A DNA stretch of 21,687 nt from Lachnospiraceae bacterium UBA4380 (GTDB lineage: Bacteria > Bacillota > Clostridia > Lachnospirales > Lachnospiraceae), in assembly GCA_002390025.1 (NCBI GenBank), contig DGRU01000227.1, positions 7,538 to 29,224 on the forward strand. Direction: 5' to 3'. Position numbers and translations under genes: made by a program. The notes under the pieces are model-generated. The model did no database searches and was not told the origin of the DNA. It saw only the letters and a program-made list of their open reading frames with translations. Position 1 is the stretch's first letter, and the number at the start of each line of letters is the position of its first letter. Below are positions 1-8,908 of the stretch, piece after piece.

Positions 1-1436
<1,436 letters not shown>

Positions 1437-1634
1437 AAGTTCCCCTTTCTGTTCTTATTGCTGGTGTTCTCAGTATCGTGTTGCATTCTGCGCAAGTCTC
1501 GCGGCGGAAGCCGCGGGGATTGTGCAGTGTAAAAATGTAAAAAACAAAACAGTGTGTCGTGTTGTTTCTATTTTCTCTTTCCGATTTTTCTGATTTTGAT
1601 CCGGGGCAGGACCCTTCAGGGAGGACCGGACCTC

Positions 1635-3083
1635 TTATCTGCCGCGCAGTCCGTTCTCCACGTCTTCCTTTTTCCAGGAGCGGGTGGTTCCTGTTCTCTC
1701 CGAAGCAGCTGCAGTGTCGGAAGATGTCTCCGCACCTGCTCCGTTTCCGGCATAATCGTCTCCGTAGAGTTCACGCTTGGCGGCATCGGATCTTTCCATG
1801 ACACGCCTGCGGGCCTCAGCCATACGCTGCTGTTCGCTGTCTCTGCGGATCTTCTCCCACTCAGACATGATCTGTGCCAGATCAAGCTGGCCCTCAATCT
1901 GTGTCTCTTCAGCGGGTTCCTCCTCCATGACCATGGCGAGCTGGCCGTTGGTCTCCTGCGCCAGGACATTGTCGTAATCGCCGATCTCCTGCATGCCGCG
2001 GGCGATGGTCTCCTGCATATTCACATCGCTCAGGAGTGTATCCGTGTACTCCTCAGGGGTCGCGGAGGGCTCTGCGGCGTCGAAGCCGTCTTCCTCCTCC
2101 CCGGCGTCTTCAACATAGCTGTCCGCCGCCTTTTCCGGAGCCGCCGGCCTGGGGATCTTTCCGGATGCGGCATTCGGCATTGCGATGCGCGCATCGATCA
2201 CGATCTTCTGTGTTTCAGCGGACGCTGTGTCCGCACTGCCGGCATCGGCTTCTGCCGTCTCCTGCGCGTCACCGGCAGGTGAATCGCTGGCGGCTTCGGT
2301 CTTCTCTTCGGCAGCCGCTTCCGCATCTGAGGCAGCTTCGGAGAGGTCTTCCTGCGAATCCCTTTCTTCCTGCGCCTCACCGGCCTGTGAGCCGCTGTCT
2401 TCAGTTTCACCGGCGCCTTCTTCAGCCGCATTGTCTTCCGGCATGGGTTCGGGAGGGGCGATCGTTCCGCCGCTCCTGAGGATCTCAAGCCGCTCTTCCT
2501 GCTGCGGTGTGAGCGGGGTCAGGGACTTTTTCAGTTCCAGGGCGCGGATCACAAAACGGCCGTCTCCGAAATATGCCACGATCTCATCGCACTGGCGGAT
2601 GCAGCGCTGCTCTTCCCCTGCGCGCAGGTACAAAGTGGCAAGTTCATAGGCCCAGCGCTCCCGGAAATCATGCTGCAGGAACTCCTCCAGGACGGCAATC
2701 TGTTCATAGACATTGACATCCTGCTTTTTGTACAGTTTGTACTGCAGCAGGAAGCGGTCCGAATCCCTGGGGGCCACATTGATGAAGGCGTTATAGAGCT
2801 GCAGTGCATGGATATAGTTGTTCAGCTTCAGTTCGAGTTCGCACAGAGAATAGATGATCTTCCTGCCGGAGGGATTCCTCTCATATGCAATCTCCATCAG
2901 ATCGCGGCTGTCCTTATACCTCTTATTGATCTTGTAGAGATCGCTTATTTTGCAGATGACATGAACGCCCTTTACACGGGTCCAGTCAATCGTATCGGCA
3001 ATGTCCGCCGCTTCCGCGAAACGTCTCTCCGCGATCAGTCTGTCAATTTCATCAAGGCACACTTTTAATTCGTATTTATCCAA
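1635..3083 (-). CDS. TPR-like protein with long acidic low-complexity region, function unknown
   Basis: I do not recognise a named family. The protein is 482 residues. The N-terminal 200 residues are a run of amphipathic helices of TPR type (for example RRFAEAADIADTIDW, NNYIHALQLYNAFINVAP, LATLYLRAGEEQRC). Residues about 205-400 are rich in Glu, Ala, Asp, Ser and Gln and are probably disordered. The C-terminal 90 residues contain a charged helix (EWEKIRRDSEQQRMAEARRR). There is no signal peptide or membrane segment, so it is probably a cytoplasmic scaffold. The start is TTG at 3083: AGAGG lies 8 bases upstream and no in-frame ATG fits the conserved-looking N-terminus. A strong promoter at 3135-3163 lies just upstream, so it is probably its own transcription unit. 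Coding is certain; the role is open. Confidence 0.85.
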   Translation of the reverse strand: MDKYELKVCLDEIDRLIAERRFAEAADIADTIDWTRVKGVHVICKISDLYKINKRYKDSRDLMEIAYERNPSGRKIIYSLCELELKLNNYIHALQLYNAFINVAPRDSDRFLLQYKLYKKQDVNVYEQIAVLEEFLQHDFRERWAYELATLYLRAGEEQRCIRQCDEIVAYFGDGRFVIRALELKKSLTPLTPQQEERLEILRSGGTIAPPEPMPEDNAAEEGAGETEDSGSQAGEAQEERDSQEDLSEAASDAEAAAEEKTEAASDSPAGDAQETAEADAGSADTASAETQKIVIDARIAMPNAASGKIPRPAAPEKAADSYVEDAGEEEDGFDAAEPSATPEEYTDTLLSDVNMQETIARGMQEIGDYDNVLAQETNGQLAMVMEEEPAEETQIEGQLDLAQIMSEWEKIRRDSEQQRMAEARRRVMERSDAAKRELYGDDYAGNGAGAETSSDTAAASERTGTTRSWKKEDVENGLRGR

Positions 3084-3134
3084 AGCCCAAACCTCTTCGC
3101 TCTACCATTTTTCTTATCGTCTTTCCGTAAAATC

Positions 3135-3163
3135 AGTTTAGCACAGCGGCATATTGATGTCAA
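3135..3163 (-). promoter_or_regulatory. Sigma-70/SigA promoter for the TPR gene
   Basis: On the minus strand a perfect -35 TTGACA (3163-3158) is followed by a 17-base spacer and TAAACT (3140-3135), preceded by TG-C as an extended -10. The predicted transcript start near 3128 lies about 45 bases before the TTG start codon. Confidence 0.75.
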
Positions 3164-3177
3164 AGAAAGTAAGGTCC

Positions 3178-3197
3178 TTACATGGCCTTACATGGCC
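3178..3197 (+). repeat. Two tandem copies of a 10-base unit
   Basis: TTACATGGCC is present twice head to tail (3178-3187, 3188-3197) in the spacer between rsmA and the TPR gene. It is too short to assign a role. The rest of 3198-3319 shows no gene and no clear terminator for rsmA. Confidence 0.7.
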
Positions 3198-3319
3198 TGA
3201 TTTTCCTTTTTCGCTCTTGTTTACGCCCTGCCGGGGACGTGAACAAAGACAGGCAAAATCATCCCGTTTTTTGGGGCCGTGCCGTACCTTTTTTCTCTCC
3301 GACTATCCAATTCAATTCT

Positions 3320-4189
3320 CTATTCTCTTTCCAGTTCCCTGCTGAGAGCGGCAAACTGCTCCAGTGAAAGCTTTTCTCCCCGTATATCCGGAGGAAGCCC
3401 CAGCGCCTGCAGGGCAGCCTCCGCCTCTCCGCGTGTCAGGACTCTGTCCCTGCAGCGGAAGCCGTGGGACAGGCCGTTGGCAAGGGTTTTGCGGCGCTGG
3501 TTGAAGGATGCCCGGATGAGTGCGAACATGAATTCCTCATCCGCATCCACCGGGGGCTCTTCATAGGCCTGCAGGTGCAGGACCGCACTCTCGACAGCCG
3601 GTCTGGGCATGAAACATGCGGGCGGCACCTTCAGGACAACCTGGGGCGACGAGTAGTACTGAACAGCCAGGGACAGGGCGCCGTACTCCTTGCTGCCGGG
3701 GCCGGCGCAGATCCTTTCCGCGACCTCCTTCTGCACCATGACGGTAATGCTCTCAAACCTGCCCTTATCTTCGAGAAGGCGCAGCAGGATAGGTGTCGTC
3801 ACATAGTAGGGCAGATTCGCCACGACTTTGAGGGGCATGCCGTTATTGAAGCGGTCCGAAAGCTCTTTCAAGTCAGTCTTGAGAATGTCCTGCCAGAGGA
3901 TTTCCACATTGTCGCAGTCCTCCAGCGTCTGTGAGAGGACCGGGCGGAGAGTCTCATCGATTTCCACGCAGACGACCGTCCCCGCTGCTTCCGATAATAC
4001 CTGCGTCATGGTGCCGATTCCGGGCCCGATTTCCAGGACACAGTCCTCTTTGGTAATGCCTGCAGCCTCAACGATTCCGCGGACGATTCTGCCGTCTGTC
4101 AGGAAATTCTGGCCGTATTTTTTGCGGGCGCGGATTCCGTAGCGCGTCAGTACAGCACGCGTAACACCCGGTGATGTCAGTTTTTCCAT
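3320..4189 (-). CDS. rsmA: 16S rRNA adenine-1518/1519 N6,N6-dimethyltransferase (RsmA/KsgA)
   Basis: Dimethylates two adjacent adenines in the 3'-terminal hairpin of 16S rRNA using S-adenosylmethionine, late in 30S assembly. The 289 residues are the usual length. Seen in order: KKYGQNFL near residues 24-30, the SAM motif EIGPGIGT (53-60), an acidic cofactor-ribose position in VVCVEIDE (72-79), and the catalytic NLPYYVTTPI motif (125-134). The C-terminal half carries FMPRP and the ASFNQRRKTLANGL stretch typical of this family. The ATG at 4189 is preceded by AAAGG. It is read in the same direction as tatD, 209 bases downstream of it; the two genes are often neighbours in Firmicutes. Identification is secure. 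Confidence 0.97.
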   Translation of the reverse strand: MEKLTSPGVTRAVLTRYGIRARKKYGQNFLTDGRIVRGIVEAAGITKEDCVLEIGPGIGTMTQVLSEAAGTVVCVEIDETLRPVLSQTLEDCDNVEILWQDILKTDLKELSDRFNNGMPLKVVANLPYYVTTPILLRLLEDKGRFESITVMVQKEVAERICAGPGSKEYGALSLAVQYYSSPQVVLKVPPACFMPRPAVESAVLHLQAYEEPPVDADEEFMFALIRASFNQRRKTLANGLSHGFRCRDRVLTRGEAEAALQALGLPPDIRGEKLSLEQFAALSRELERE

Positions 4190-4398
4190 TTTTCTGCCTT
4201 TCTATAGCTCTTGTTCTTCATCTCTTCATCGCTCAATGTCTTCGTCCCACAATGCCTTCATAGTTCCATGTCTTCATCTCTCAATGCCCGTGACTTCACA
4301 TCAGCCGCATAACACAGTCACATGACACAGTCATATACAGTCATGGGGAAGGCGGGTGGGCACCGGACTCCGGTGAAGCCTGCATTCATGCAAGTCTA
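4190..4398 (-). repeat. Spacer of short imperfect repeats between tatD and rsmA
   Basis: On the minus strand this spacer carries three versions of a CATTGAGAGATGAAGA-like unit and three versions of a TGACTGTGT/TAT unit. There is also a short hairpin, CACCGG-ACT-CCGGTG, at 4361-4375, without a T-tract. No open reading frame with a ribosome binding site is visible. The position is the one usually held by rnmV (RNase M5) in Firmicute tatD-rnmV-rsmA clusters. Confidence 0.5.
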
Positions 4399-5172
4399 TT
4401 AAGCAAGCCTGTAGAGACGCTCAGCGTTTTTTTCTGTAATCTCGATCACTTTCTCCGTGTCCATTCCCTTGAGCCGGGCGATCTCCTCTGCGACATAGGG
4501 GAGATAGAGGGAGCTGTTTCTCTTGCCGCGGAAAGGGACAGGGGCAAGATAGGGACAATCGGTCTCCAGAACGATTTTCTCGATGGGTATGCCCGCCGCA
4601 ACTTCTTTGAGCTTGCGGGCGTTTTTGAAGGTCACGACGCCGCCGATCCCGATGAAGAATCCCATTTTCACATATTCGCGCGCCAGTTCCAGACTATAGG
4701 AGAAGCAGTGCACGACGCCGCCGATCTCCTGTGCGCGGTGCGCCTGCATGATCTGCAGGGTATCCTGTGCCGCATCACGGGAGTGAATGACCACCGGGAG
4801 CTGTGCCTCGCGGGCCATCTCCAGCTGCTCTTCAAACCAGTGCTTCTGGATGGCCCTGTCCGGTGTATCCCAGTAATAGTCCAGCCCGATCTCCCCGACC
4901 GCGACCACACGGGGATTGCTGAGTTTATCACGGATCCCGGCCAGGAGTGCGTCCGTCAGGGGAGCACTGTCCGAAGGATGAATTCCCAGGGCGCAGTACA
5001 TAAAGGGGTGGTTCTCTGCCAGGTCCAGGCACTCGTCGATACTCTCCAGGTCCGACGCGATGTTGACGACCCGGCCGATCCGCTTTTCCTCAAGCTGCGC
5101 GAATATCTCCTCCCGGTCCTCCCGGAAAGCTTCGTCGTTATAGTGCGCGTGTGTCTCGAAAATCATGCTCAT
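4399..5172 (-). CDS. TatD-family metal-dependent hydrolase (DNase)
   Basis: A 257-residue TIM-barrel metallohydrolase of the TatD/YcfH type; characterised members are 3'-5' DNases or RNases. All metal ligands are visible: the HxH pair His8 and His10 (ETHAHYND), Glu94 in GEIGLDYYWD, His130 in VIHSRDA, His155 in VVHCFSY, and Asp205 in LETDCPYLAP. Length matches the family. The start at 5172 has AGAAGGA upstream; a second ATG two codons later is also possible. Transcription probably begins at an extended -10 near 5313-5321, leaving a 5' leader with a 7-bp hairpin (5196-5217) close to the ribosome binding site. The substrate cannot be read from the sequence. Confidence 0.93.
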   Translation of the reverse strand: MSMIFETHAHYNDEAFREDREEIFAQLEEKRIGRVVNIASDLESIDECLDLAENHPFMYCALGIHPSDSAPLTDALLAGIRDKLSNPRVVAVGEIGLDYYWDTPDRAIQKHWFEEQLEMAREAQLPVVIHSRDAAQDTLQIMQAHRAQEIGGVVHCFSYSLELAREYVKMGFFIGIGGVVTFKNARKLKEVAAGIPIEKIVLETDCPYLAPVPFRGKRNSSLYLPYVAEEIARLKGMDTEKVIEITEKNAERLYRLA

Positions 5173-5195
5173 AGTAGTCTATTCCTTCTAAAGCC

Positions 5196-5217
5196 ATGCC
5201 GCCCGTCGGAGCGGCAT
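5196..5217 (-). other. Hairpin in the tatD 5' leader
   Basis: ATGCCGC (5196-5202) and GCGGCAT (5211-5217) form a 7-bp perfect inverted repeat with an 8-base loop. It lies just before the tatD ribosome binding site on the transcribed minus strand. It could affect translation or be incidental. Confidence 0.4.
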
Positions 5218-5312
5218 CCGCTATGCAATCACAGAATGTCTGCGCTGCCCTGCGGCAAAAACATCCGGAGCTCATCCGGAGCAGGAAGCTTCTCTCATGC
5301 AGGCAGCACTCT

Positions 5313-5321
5313 ATTATACCA
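5313..5321 (-). promoter_or_regulatory. Extended -10 promoter for tatD
   Basis: The minus strand reads TGG-TATAAT (5321-5313), a consensus -10 with the TG extension. No good -35 is seen at the right spacing. The leader to tatD would be about 130 bases. The rest of 5173-5424 contains only a short direct repeat of CATCCGGAGC (5262-5282) and no gene. Confidence 0.55.
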
Positions 5322-5424
5322 CAGATATGTCCTCTTTTTGGATTCTTCCTCAAAGGGAAAGACCGCATCTGGAAAGGGTTCAGCAGCGTCCTCACAAGTT
5401 TTTTAAATTTTTTTAAAAAAGTGC

Positions 5425-5453
5425 TTGCAATTCAAAATAACATCGCATATAAT
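5425..5453 (+). promoter_or_regulatory. Promoter of the tRNA-Lys gene
   Basis: TTGCAA (5425-5430), a 17-base spacer, and the consensus TATAAT (5448-5453) are preceded by an A/T-rich run that could act as an UP element. The start near 5460 leaves a leader of about 47 bases before the mature tRNA. Confidence 0.8.
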
Positions 5454-5506
5454 AACACTTGCGTTCGGAAAGAACAAAGCATTTCGAACAAAAATTACAT
5501 AGATTT

Positions 5507-5579
5507 GCGCTGTTAGCTCAGTTGGTAGAGCACCTGACTCTTAATCAGGGTGTCCAGGGTTCGAGTCCCTGACGGCGCA
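5507..5579 (+). tRNA. tRNA-Lys, anticodon CUU
   Basis: A complete cloverleaf is present. The acceptor stem pairs GCGCTGT (5507-5513) with ACGGCGC (5572-5578) with one G-U, and the discriminator is A5579. The D arm contains AGCTCAGTTGGTAGAGC. The anticodon stem CCTGA/TCAGG encloses loop CTCTTAA with anticodon CTT at 5540-5542. The T arm is CAGGG-TTCGAGT-CCCTG. CCA is not encoded. It stands alone as a single-tRNA transcript between its own promoter and terminator. Confidence 0.97.
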
Positions 5580-5584
5580 CTAAG

Positions 5585-5629
5585 GAATACCGCTTATGAG
5601 ATTTTTCTCAGGATCGGTATTCTTTTTTT
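5585..5629 (+). terminator. Rho-independent terminator after tRNA-Lys
   Basis: GAATACCG (5585-5592) pairs with CGGTATTC (5615-5622), with an inner TGAG/CTCA stem, followed by seven T residues. Confidence 0.9.
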
Positions 5630-5683
5630 GATTTTTTTGTTCTTTTTTTTAGACTTTTTCGTTCTAATTCATTAAGATAGACA

Positions 5684-5712
5684 TAGACACGTTTCTTTTT
5701 TTCCTTTATACT
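5684..5712 (+). promoter_or_regulatory. Candidate promoter for the GH25 lysozyme gene
   Basis: TAGACA (5684-5689), a 17-base spacer and TATACT (5707-5712). The predicted start near 5719 gives a leader of about 50 bases before the ATG at 5772. Confidence 0.5.
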
Positions 5713-5771
5713 GACTAATTAGTGTTCAAGCAATATAACAACTGTATATTTTCAGAAAAATCGGAGGGTGT

Positions 5772-7112
5772 ATGAAAATTCAGTTCAGAAAGCTGACCAC
5801 AGGTCTCCTCGCTCTCTCGATGGCTGCGGGTATGCTCTGTATGCCTGCCGGAGCTGCTGTTCGCAATACAGCACAGAATTCCGCAGCAGTATCGGGAACG
5901 GCTGAGGCTTCCGTCAGCAGCGAATCCTTGATTACCGAGAGTACGGACGCACATACACCGGTAGACCTTTCAGGTGCCACCTGGAAGAAAGTCAGCAGCA
6001 ACCTGCGGCTTCAATCCTCAAACGGCAAGTATAAAACCGGATTTGTAACGCAAAACGGCAGACTGTATTATTTTGACGCCAAAGGGAATATGAAGCTCGG
6101 CTTCTTTACAGTCGGCGGCAAAAAATACTATGCCAGCTATGTAAAGGGCGAGAAGGGCAAGGGTGAGATCCTGGCCGGTATTGTAAAGGTCAGCGGCTAT
6201 TACTACTACTTCAGTTTTTCCTCCTCTCCCAGAGGTGCCGTTGCAAAAGGCTTCCAGAAGATCGGCGGCAGAAGGTACTATTTCAACTCCGCCGGCCACA
6301 TGGTCACAGGCTGGTTCACAGCCGGCGGCAGCAAATATTACGCGAGCTGCAACAAAAAAGGCCACCTGGGCGCACTTCTCACCGGTGTGCAGAAAATCGG
6401 CAACTCCTATTACAAGTTCGACGCAAACGGCAAGCTTCTGGGCAAAGTCGCAGCTTCCGTGGACAAATCCAAAGCTTCCTACAAATATACACATATAATC
6501 GATGTTTCCGAACATCAGGGAAGCATTGATTTCAAAAAGGTAAAAGCAGCCGGCGTCAACGCCGTCATCATCAGGGCCGGATACGGCAGCAGCACCACCG
6601 ACAAATATTTCTACCAGAATATCAAAAATGCCAAGGCCGCAGGCCTCCAGGTCGGTATCTACTGGTTCAGCTACGCCGCCACCAATAAACAGGCCGTCAA
6701 TGAGGCAAAGCGCTGCATGGCAGTCATTAAGCCTTTCAAGATCGATCTCCCCGTATTCTTTGACTGGGAATACGACTCCATGCGTTACACAAAGGTAAAG
6801 AGCAGGGACAAGATCACAAATATGACTGCAGCCTTCTGCAGCACCGTCGCGGGCGGCGGTTACCGAGCGGGTTACTATTTCAACCTGCACTACCTCAACA
6901 GTTACTACACTCCCTCCAAGCTGACAAAGTATGCTACATGGTACGCATACTGGGGCTCCAACAAGCCCGGCTCCGCAGCCTGGACACATGCCGATACAAT
7001 GACAACGCCCACAAAATATGATATGTGGCAGTTCACCTCCCGCGGCAAAATCAACGGAATCAAGGGCAACGTCGACTGCGACCTGCTGCTCAATCCCGCG
7101 ATCAGAAAATAA
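5772..7112 (+). CDS. Secreted GH25 lysozyme with N-terminal cell-wall-binding repeats
   Basis: A peptidoglycan muramidase of glycoside hydrolase family 25, exported and probably held on the cell wall. Of 446 residues, 1-29 are a signal peptide (KIQFRK, then a hydrophobic core ending near AGAA). Residues 80-225 hold aromatic/Gly-rich cell-wall-binding repeats (GRLYYFDAKGNMKLGFF, GGRRYYFNSAGHMVTGWF, NSYYKFDANGKLLG and similar). Residues 240-446 are the GH25 domain: IIDVSEHQG (242-250), RAGYGSS, GIYWFSYA, and the catalytic acidic cluster DWEYD (331-335), with VDCDLLL near the end. GGAGGG sits 3 bases before the ATG. It has its own promoter and a strong terminator at 7217-7254, so it is monocistronic. 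It could serve in cell-wall turnover or as a secreted lytic factor; no phage genes are nearby, so a prophage endolysin is unlikely. Confidence 0.95.
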   Translation: MKIQFRKLTTGLLALSMAAGMLCMPAGAAVRNTAQNSAAVSGTAEASVSSESLITESTDAHTPVDLSGATWKKVSSNLRLQSSNGKYKTGFVTQNGRLYYFDAKGNMKLGFFTVGGKKYYASYVKGEKGKGEILAGIVKVSGYYYYFSFSSSPRGAVAKGFQKIGGRRYYFNSAGHMVTGWFTAGGSKYYASCNKKGHLGALLTGVQKIGNSYYKFDANGKLLGKVAASVDKSKASYKYTHIIDVSEHQGSIDFKKVKAAGVNAVIIRAGYGSSTTDKYFYQNIKNAKAAGLQVGIYWFSYAATNKQAVNEAKRCMAVIKPFKIDLPVFFDWEYDSMRYTKVKSRDKITNMTAAFCSTVAGGGYRAGYYFNLHYLNSYYTPSKLTKYATWYAYWGSNKPGSAAWTHADTMTTPTKYDMWQFTSRGKINGIKGNVDCDLLLNPAIRK

Positions 7113-7128
7113 CATCCCGGCAAATCAT

Positions 7129-7197
7129 TTTCGGGAAAATAACTCCGGAGAAATAACTCCTGAGAAACAATTTCGGGAAAATAACTTCGGAGAAATA
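7129..7197 (+). repeat. Two 27-base direct repeats in the GH25 3' region
   Basis: TTTCGGGAAAATAACTCCGG and its continuation GAGAAATA (7129-7155) recur at 7171-7197 with a single C-to-T difference, at a period of 42 bases. A third, shorter GAGAAA unit lies between them. They follow the GH25 stop codon and precede its terminator. No coding role is visible. Confidence 0.75.
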
Positions 7198-7216
7198 GCT
7201 TTAGAACAATTCACCA

Positions 7217-7254
7217 AACCCGGTGCAGGCCGGAAAGCCTGTGCCGGGTTTTTT
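7217..7254 (+). terminator. Rho-independent terminator after the GH25 gene
   Basis: AACCCGGTGCAGGC (7217-7230) pairs with GCCTGTGCCGGGTT (7237-7250), including two G-U pairs, around the loop CGGAAA. It runs into a T-tract ending at 7254. Confidence 0.93.
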
Positions 7255-7325
7255 GTTCTTCGCAGTATAAACGCACATTCGTAAAAAAATAAATACTAAA
7301 TCAGCAAATGCATGCAGACACGCTA

Positions 7326-7354
7326 TTGATTATACACAACTAACTCTTTATAAT
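7326..7354 (+). promoter_or_regulatory. Promoter of the HPr-dehydrogenase fusion gene
   Basis: TTGATT (7326-7331), a 17-base spacer and a consensus TATAAT (7349-7354). The transcript start falls near 7361, inside the palindrome at 7355-7369, about 70 bases before the start codon. Confidence 0.65.
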
Positions 7355-7369
7355 TGAATACAGTATTCA
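7355..7369. promoter_or_regulatory. Candidate operator: 15-base inverted repeat at the transcription start
   Basis: TGAATAC-A-GTATTCA is a perfect 7-bp inverted repeat around a central A. It lies immediately after the -10 of the fusion-gene promoter and over its predicted +1. It does not match the Rex consensus (TTGTGA-N6-TCACAA). A repressor bound here would block initiation; the regulator is unknown. Confidence 0.4.
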
Positions 7370-7429
7370 TATACGAACAGCCGCAGCAGTCCGTTTCGAT
7401 GTCTATATTATTTTATGAAAGGATTACCT

Positions 7430-8728
7430 ATGAAAACATTACAGTATTCTGTAAAAAATCCTCTCGGCATTCACGCCCGTCCTGCCGCTCTGCTGGCGCA
7501 GGCATGCACCGGGATCAAGAGCAACGTGACCCTTGAGTGCGAAGGGAAAATCGCGTCCGGCAAGAATGTTCTGCAGATTCTCGCCCTCCAGGCAAAAAAG
7601 GGTTCCGTCCTCAATATCACTGCGGAAGGTCCGGATGAGGACAAGGCCATTGAGATCATCCAGAATGTACTCAGCGAAATCGCGCCCAAAGACAAATCCT
7701 CCGACATTCTCCGTGTTGCGTTCTACGGCACCAAAGATTATGACCGCCTCTTCTTCAGCGAGCTCTCTAAAGACAAGGGTGAAGGCACCTACAATGTAGA
7801 CATCACCTATTTCAGCAGCAGACTGACCATCGAGTCCGCCCACCTTGCGGAAGGTTTCGACGCTGTCTGCATTTTCGTCAATGACGAAGCTCCCCGCGAA
7901 GTCGTCAAGGTTCTCGCGAAAGGCGGCGTCCGCCTCATCCTGCTGCGCTGCGCCGGATTCAATAACGTCGATGCGGAAGCCGCAAAGGAATACGGCATCA
8001 AGGTCCTGCGTGTACCGGCTTATTCCCCTTATGCGGTCGCAGAGCACGCCATGACCATTATCCAGGCTGCAAACCGCCGCATCCACAAGTCCTACATCAA
8101 GGTCAAGGACAACAATTTCGCTCTGAGCGGACTGCTCGGCGTCGACCTCAACAACAAGGTTGCCGGCATCCTGGGCACCGGCCGCATCGGCCAGATCATG
8201 GCCCGTATCTGCAAGGGCTACGGCATGACGGTCATGGGCTGGGACGCATTCCCCAACAAGGCTCTTGAGGAAGAGGGGCTTCTCACCTATGCTTCCAAGG
8301 AAGATGTCCTCAGCAAGGCTGACCTCATCTCCGTGCACGCTCCCCTGATCATGGGCGAGGGCGGCACCTATCACCTGATCGATGAGAAAGCCATCAGCAT
8401 GATGAAGGACGGCGTCATGCTGGTCAACACCTCCCGCGGTCCCCTCATCGATACCGATGCCCTGATCAAGGGACTGCAGGCCAACAAGTTCCACGCCGTC
8501 GCACTCGACGTCTACGAGGGCGAGGATGCCAACGTCTACATGGACCGCTCCGACGACATGATCGACACCGACATCGTCGCTCGTCTGACCATGTTCCCCA
8601 ACCTGATCCTGACCTCCCACCAGGCCTTCTTCACCAGAGAGGCCCTGCAGGCGATCGCGGCCGTCACCATGGAGAACGCCCGCAACTTCAACGAGGAGCT
8701 GGATTTCGGACCGGCGGAAGTTATCTGA
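7430..8728 (+). CDS. HPr phosphocarrier domain fused to a D-2-hydroxyacid (D-lactate type) dehydrogenase
   Basis: Residues 1-84 are an HPr domain: GIHARPAALLAQ carries the phospho-acceptor histidine, which falls exactly at His15, as in free HPr. The position equal to regulatory Ser46 is Asn46 (SGKNVLQILAL). After a short linker (APKDKSSD), residues 93-432 are an NAD-dependent D-2-hydroxyacid dehydrogenase: LRCAGFNNVD, VPAYSPYAVAEHA, nucleotide motif GTGRIG (249-254), Asp272 (GWDAF) favouring NAD over NADP, and the catalytic set Arg336 (NTSRGP), Glu363 (DVYEGE) and His397 (SHQAFF). D-lactate dehydrogenase (pyruvate to D-lactate) is the closest match. The ATG at 7430 has AAAGGA 6 bases upstream; an earlier in-frame ATG at 7415 has none. 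The gene stands alone, with its own promoter, candidate operator and terminator. Domain calls are secure; control of the enzyme by PTS phosphorylation is inference. Confidence 0.93.
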   Translation: MKTLQYSVKNPLGIHARPAALLAQACTGIKSNVTLECEGKIASGKNVLQILALQAKKGSVLNITAEGPDEDKAIEIIQNVLSEIAPKDKSSDILRVAFYGTKDYDRLFFSELSKDKGEGTYNVDITYFSSRLTIESAHLAEGFDAVCIFVNDEAPREVVKVLAKGGVRLILLRCAGFNNVDAEAAKEYGIKVLRVPAYSPYAVAEHAMTIIQAANRRIHKSYIKVKDNNFALSGLLGVDLNNKVAGILGTGRIGQIMARICKGYGMTVMGWDAFPNKALEEEGLLTYASKEDVLSKADLISVHAPLIMGEGGTYHLIDEKAISMMKDGVMLVNTSRGPLIDTDALIKGLQANKFHAVALDVYEGEDANVYMDRSDDMIDTDIVARLTMFPNLILTSHQAFFTREALQAIAAVTMENARNFNEELDFGPAEVI

Positions 8729-8908
8729 TCAGTTGATCGATCCGACCCCTGCTCTTTACGACCACGCGTATAGCGCAGCATGTGTAAGGCGTCGGAAAAA
8801 GCCTCTGACAATAATTCCATAAAAACCGCATGCAAGACTCGCGCGCGAGTCCTGCGCCCCGCGCGCGTATCCCACGACCCAAGTCACGGGTATTGGGTGA
8901 TGAAGAAT
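8729..8908. other. Noncoding stretch after the fusion gene, with a 16-bp perfect palindrome
   Basis: No credible gene is seen. GACTCGCG-CGCGAGTC (8836-8851) is a perfect 16-bp palindrome in a locally CG-rich patch, followed by GCGCGCG at 8861-8867. It could be a protein-binding or methylation site, or a hairpin in the 3' untranslated region. Confidence 0.5.

Noticed and set aside
6018..7115. Long minus-strand reading frame opposite the GH25 gene (365 codons)
   Set aside because: It is the mirror of a real gene, with Cys/Val/Gly-rich composition, no ribosome binding site and no family motif. The same applies to minus-strand frames at 7439-8620, 9281-10618, 12163-13251 and 18292-19566 and to plus-strand frames at 21-833, 852-1532 and 1554-2282.
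7415..7429. Earlier ATG for the HPr fusion
   Set aside because: No ribosome binding site precedes it; starting at 7430 places the active histidine at position 15 as in known HPr proteins.
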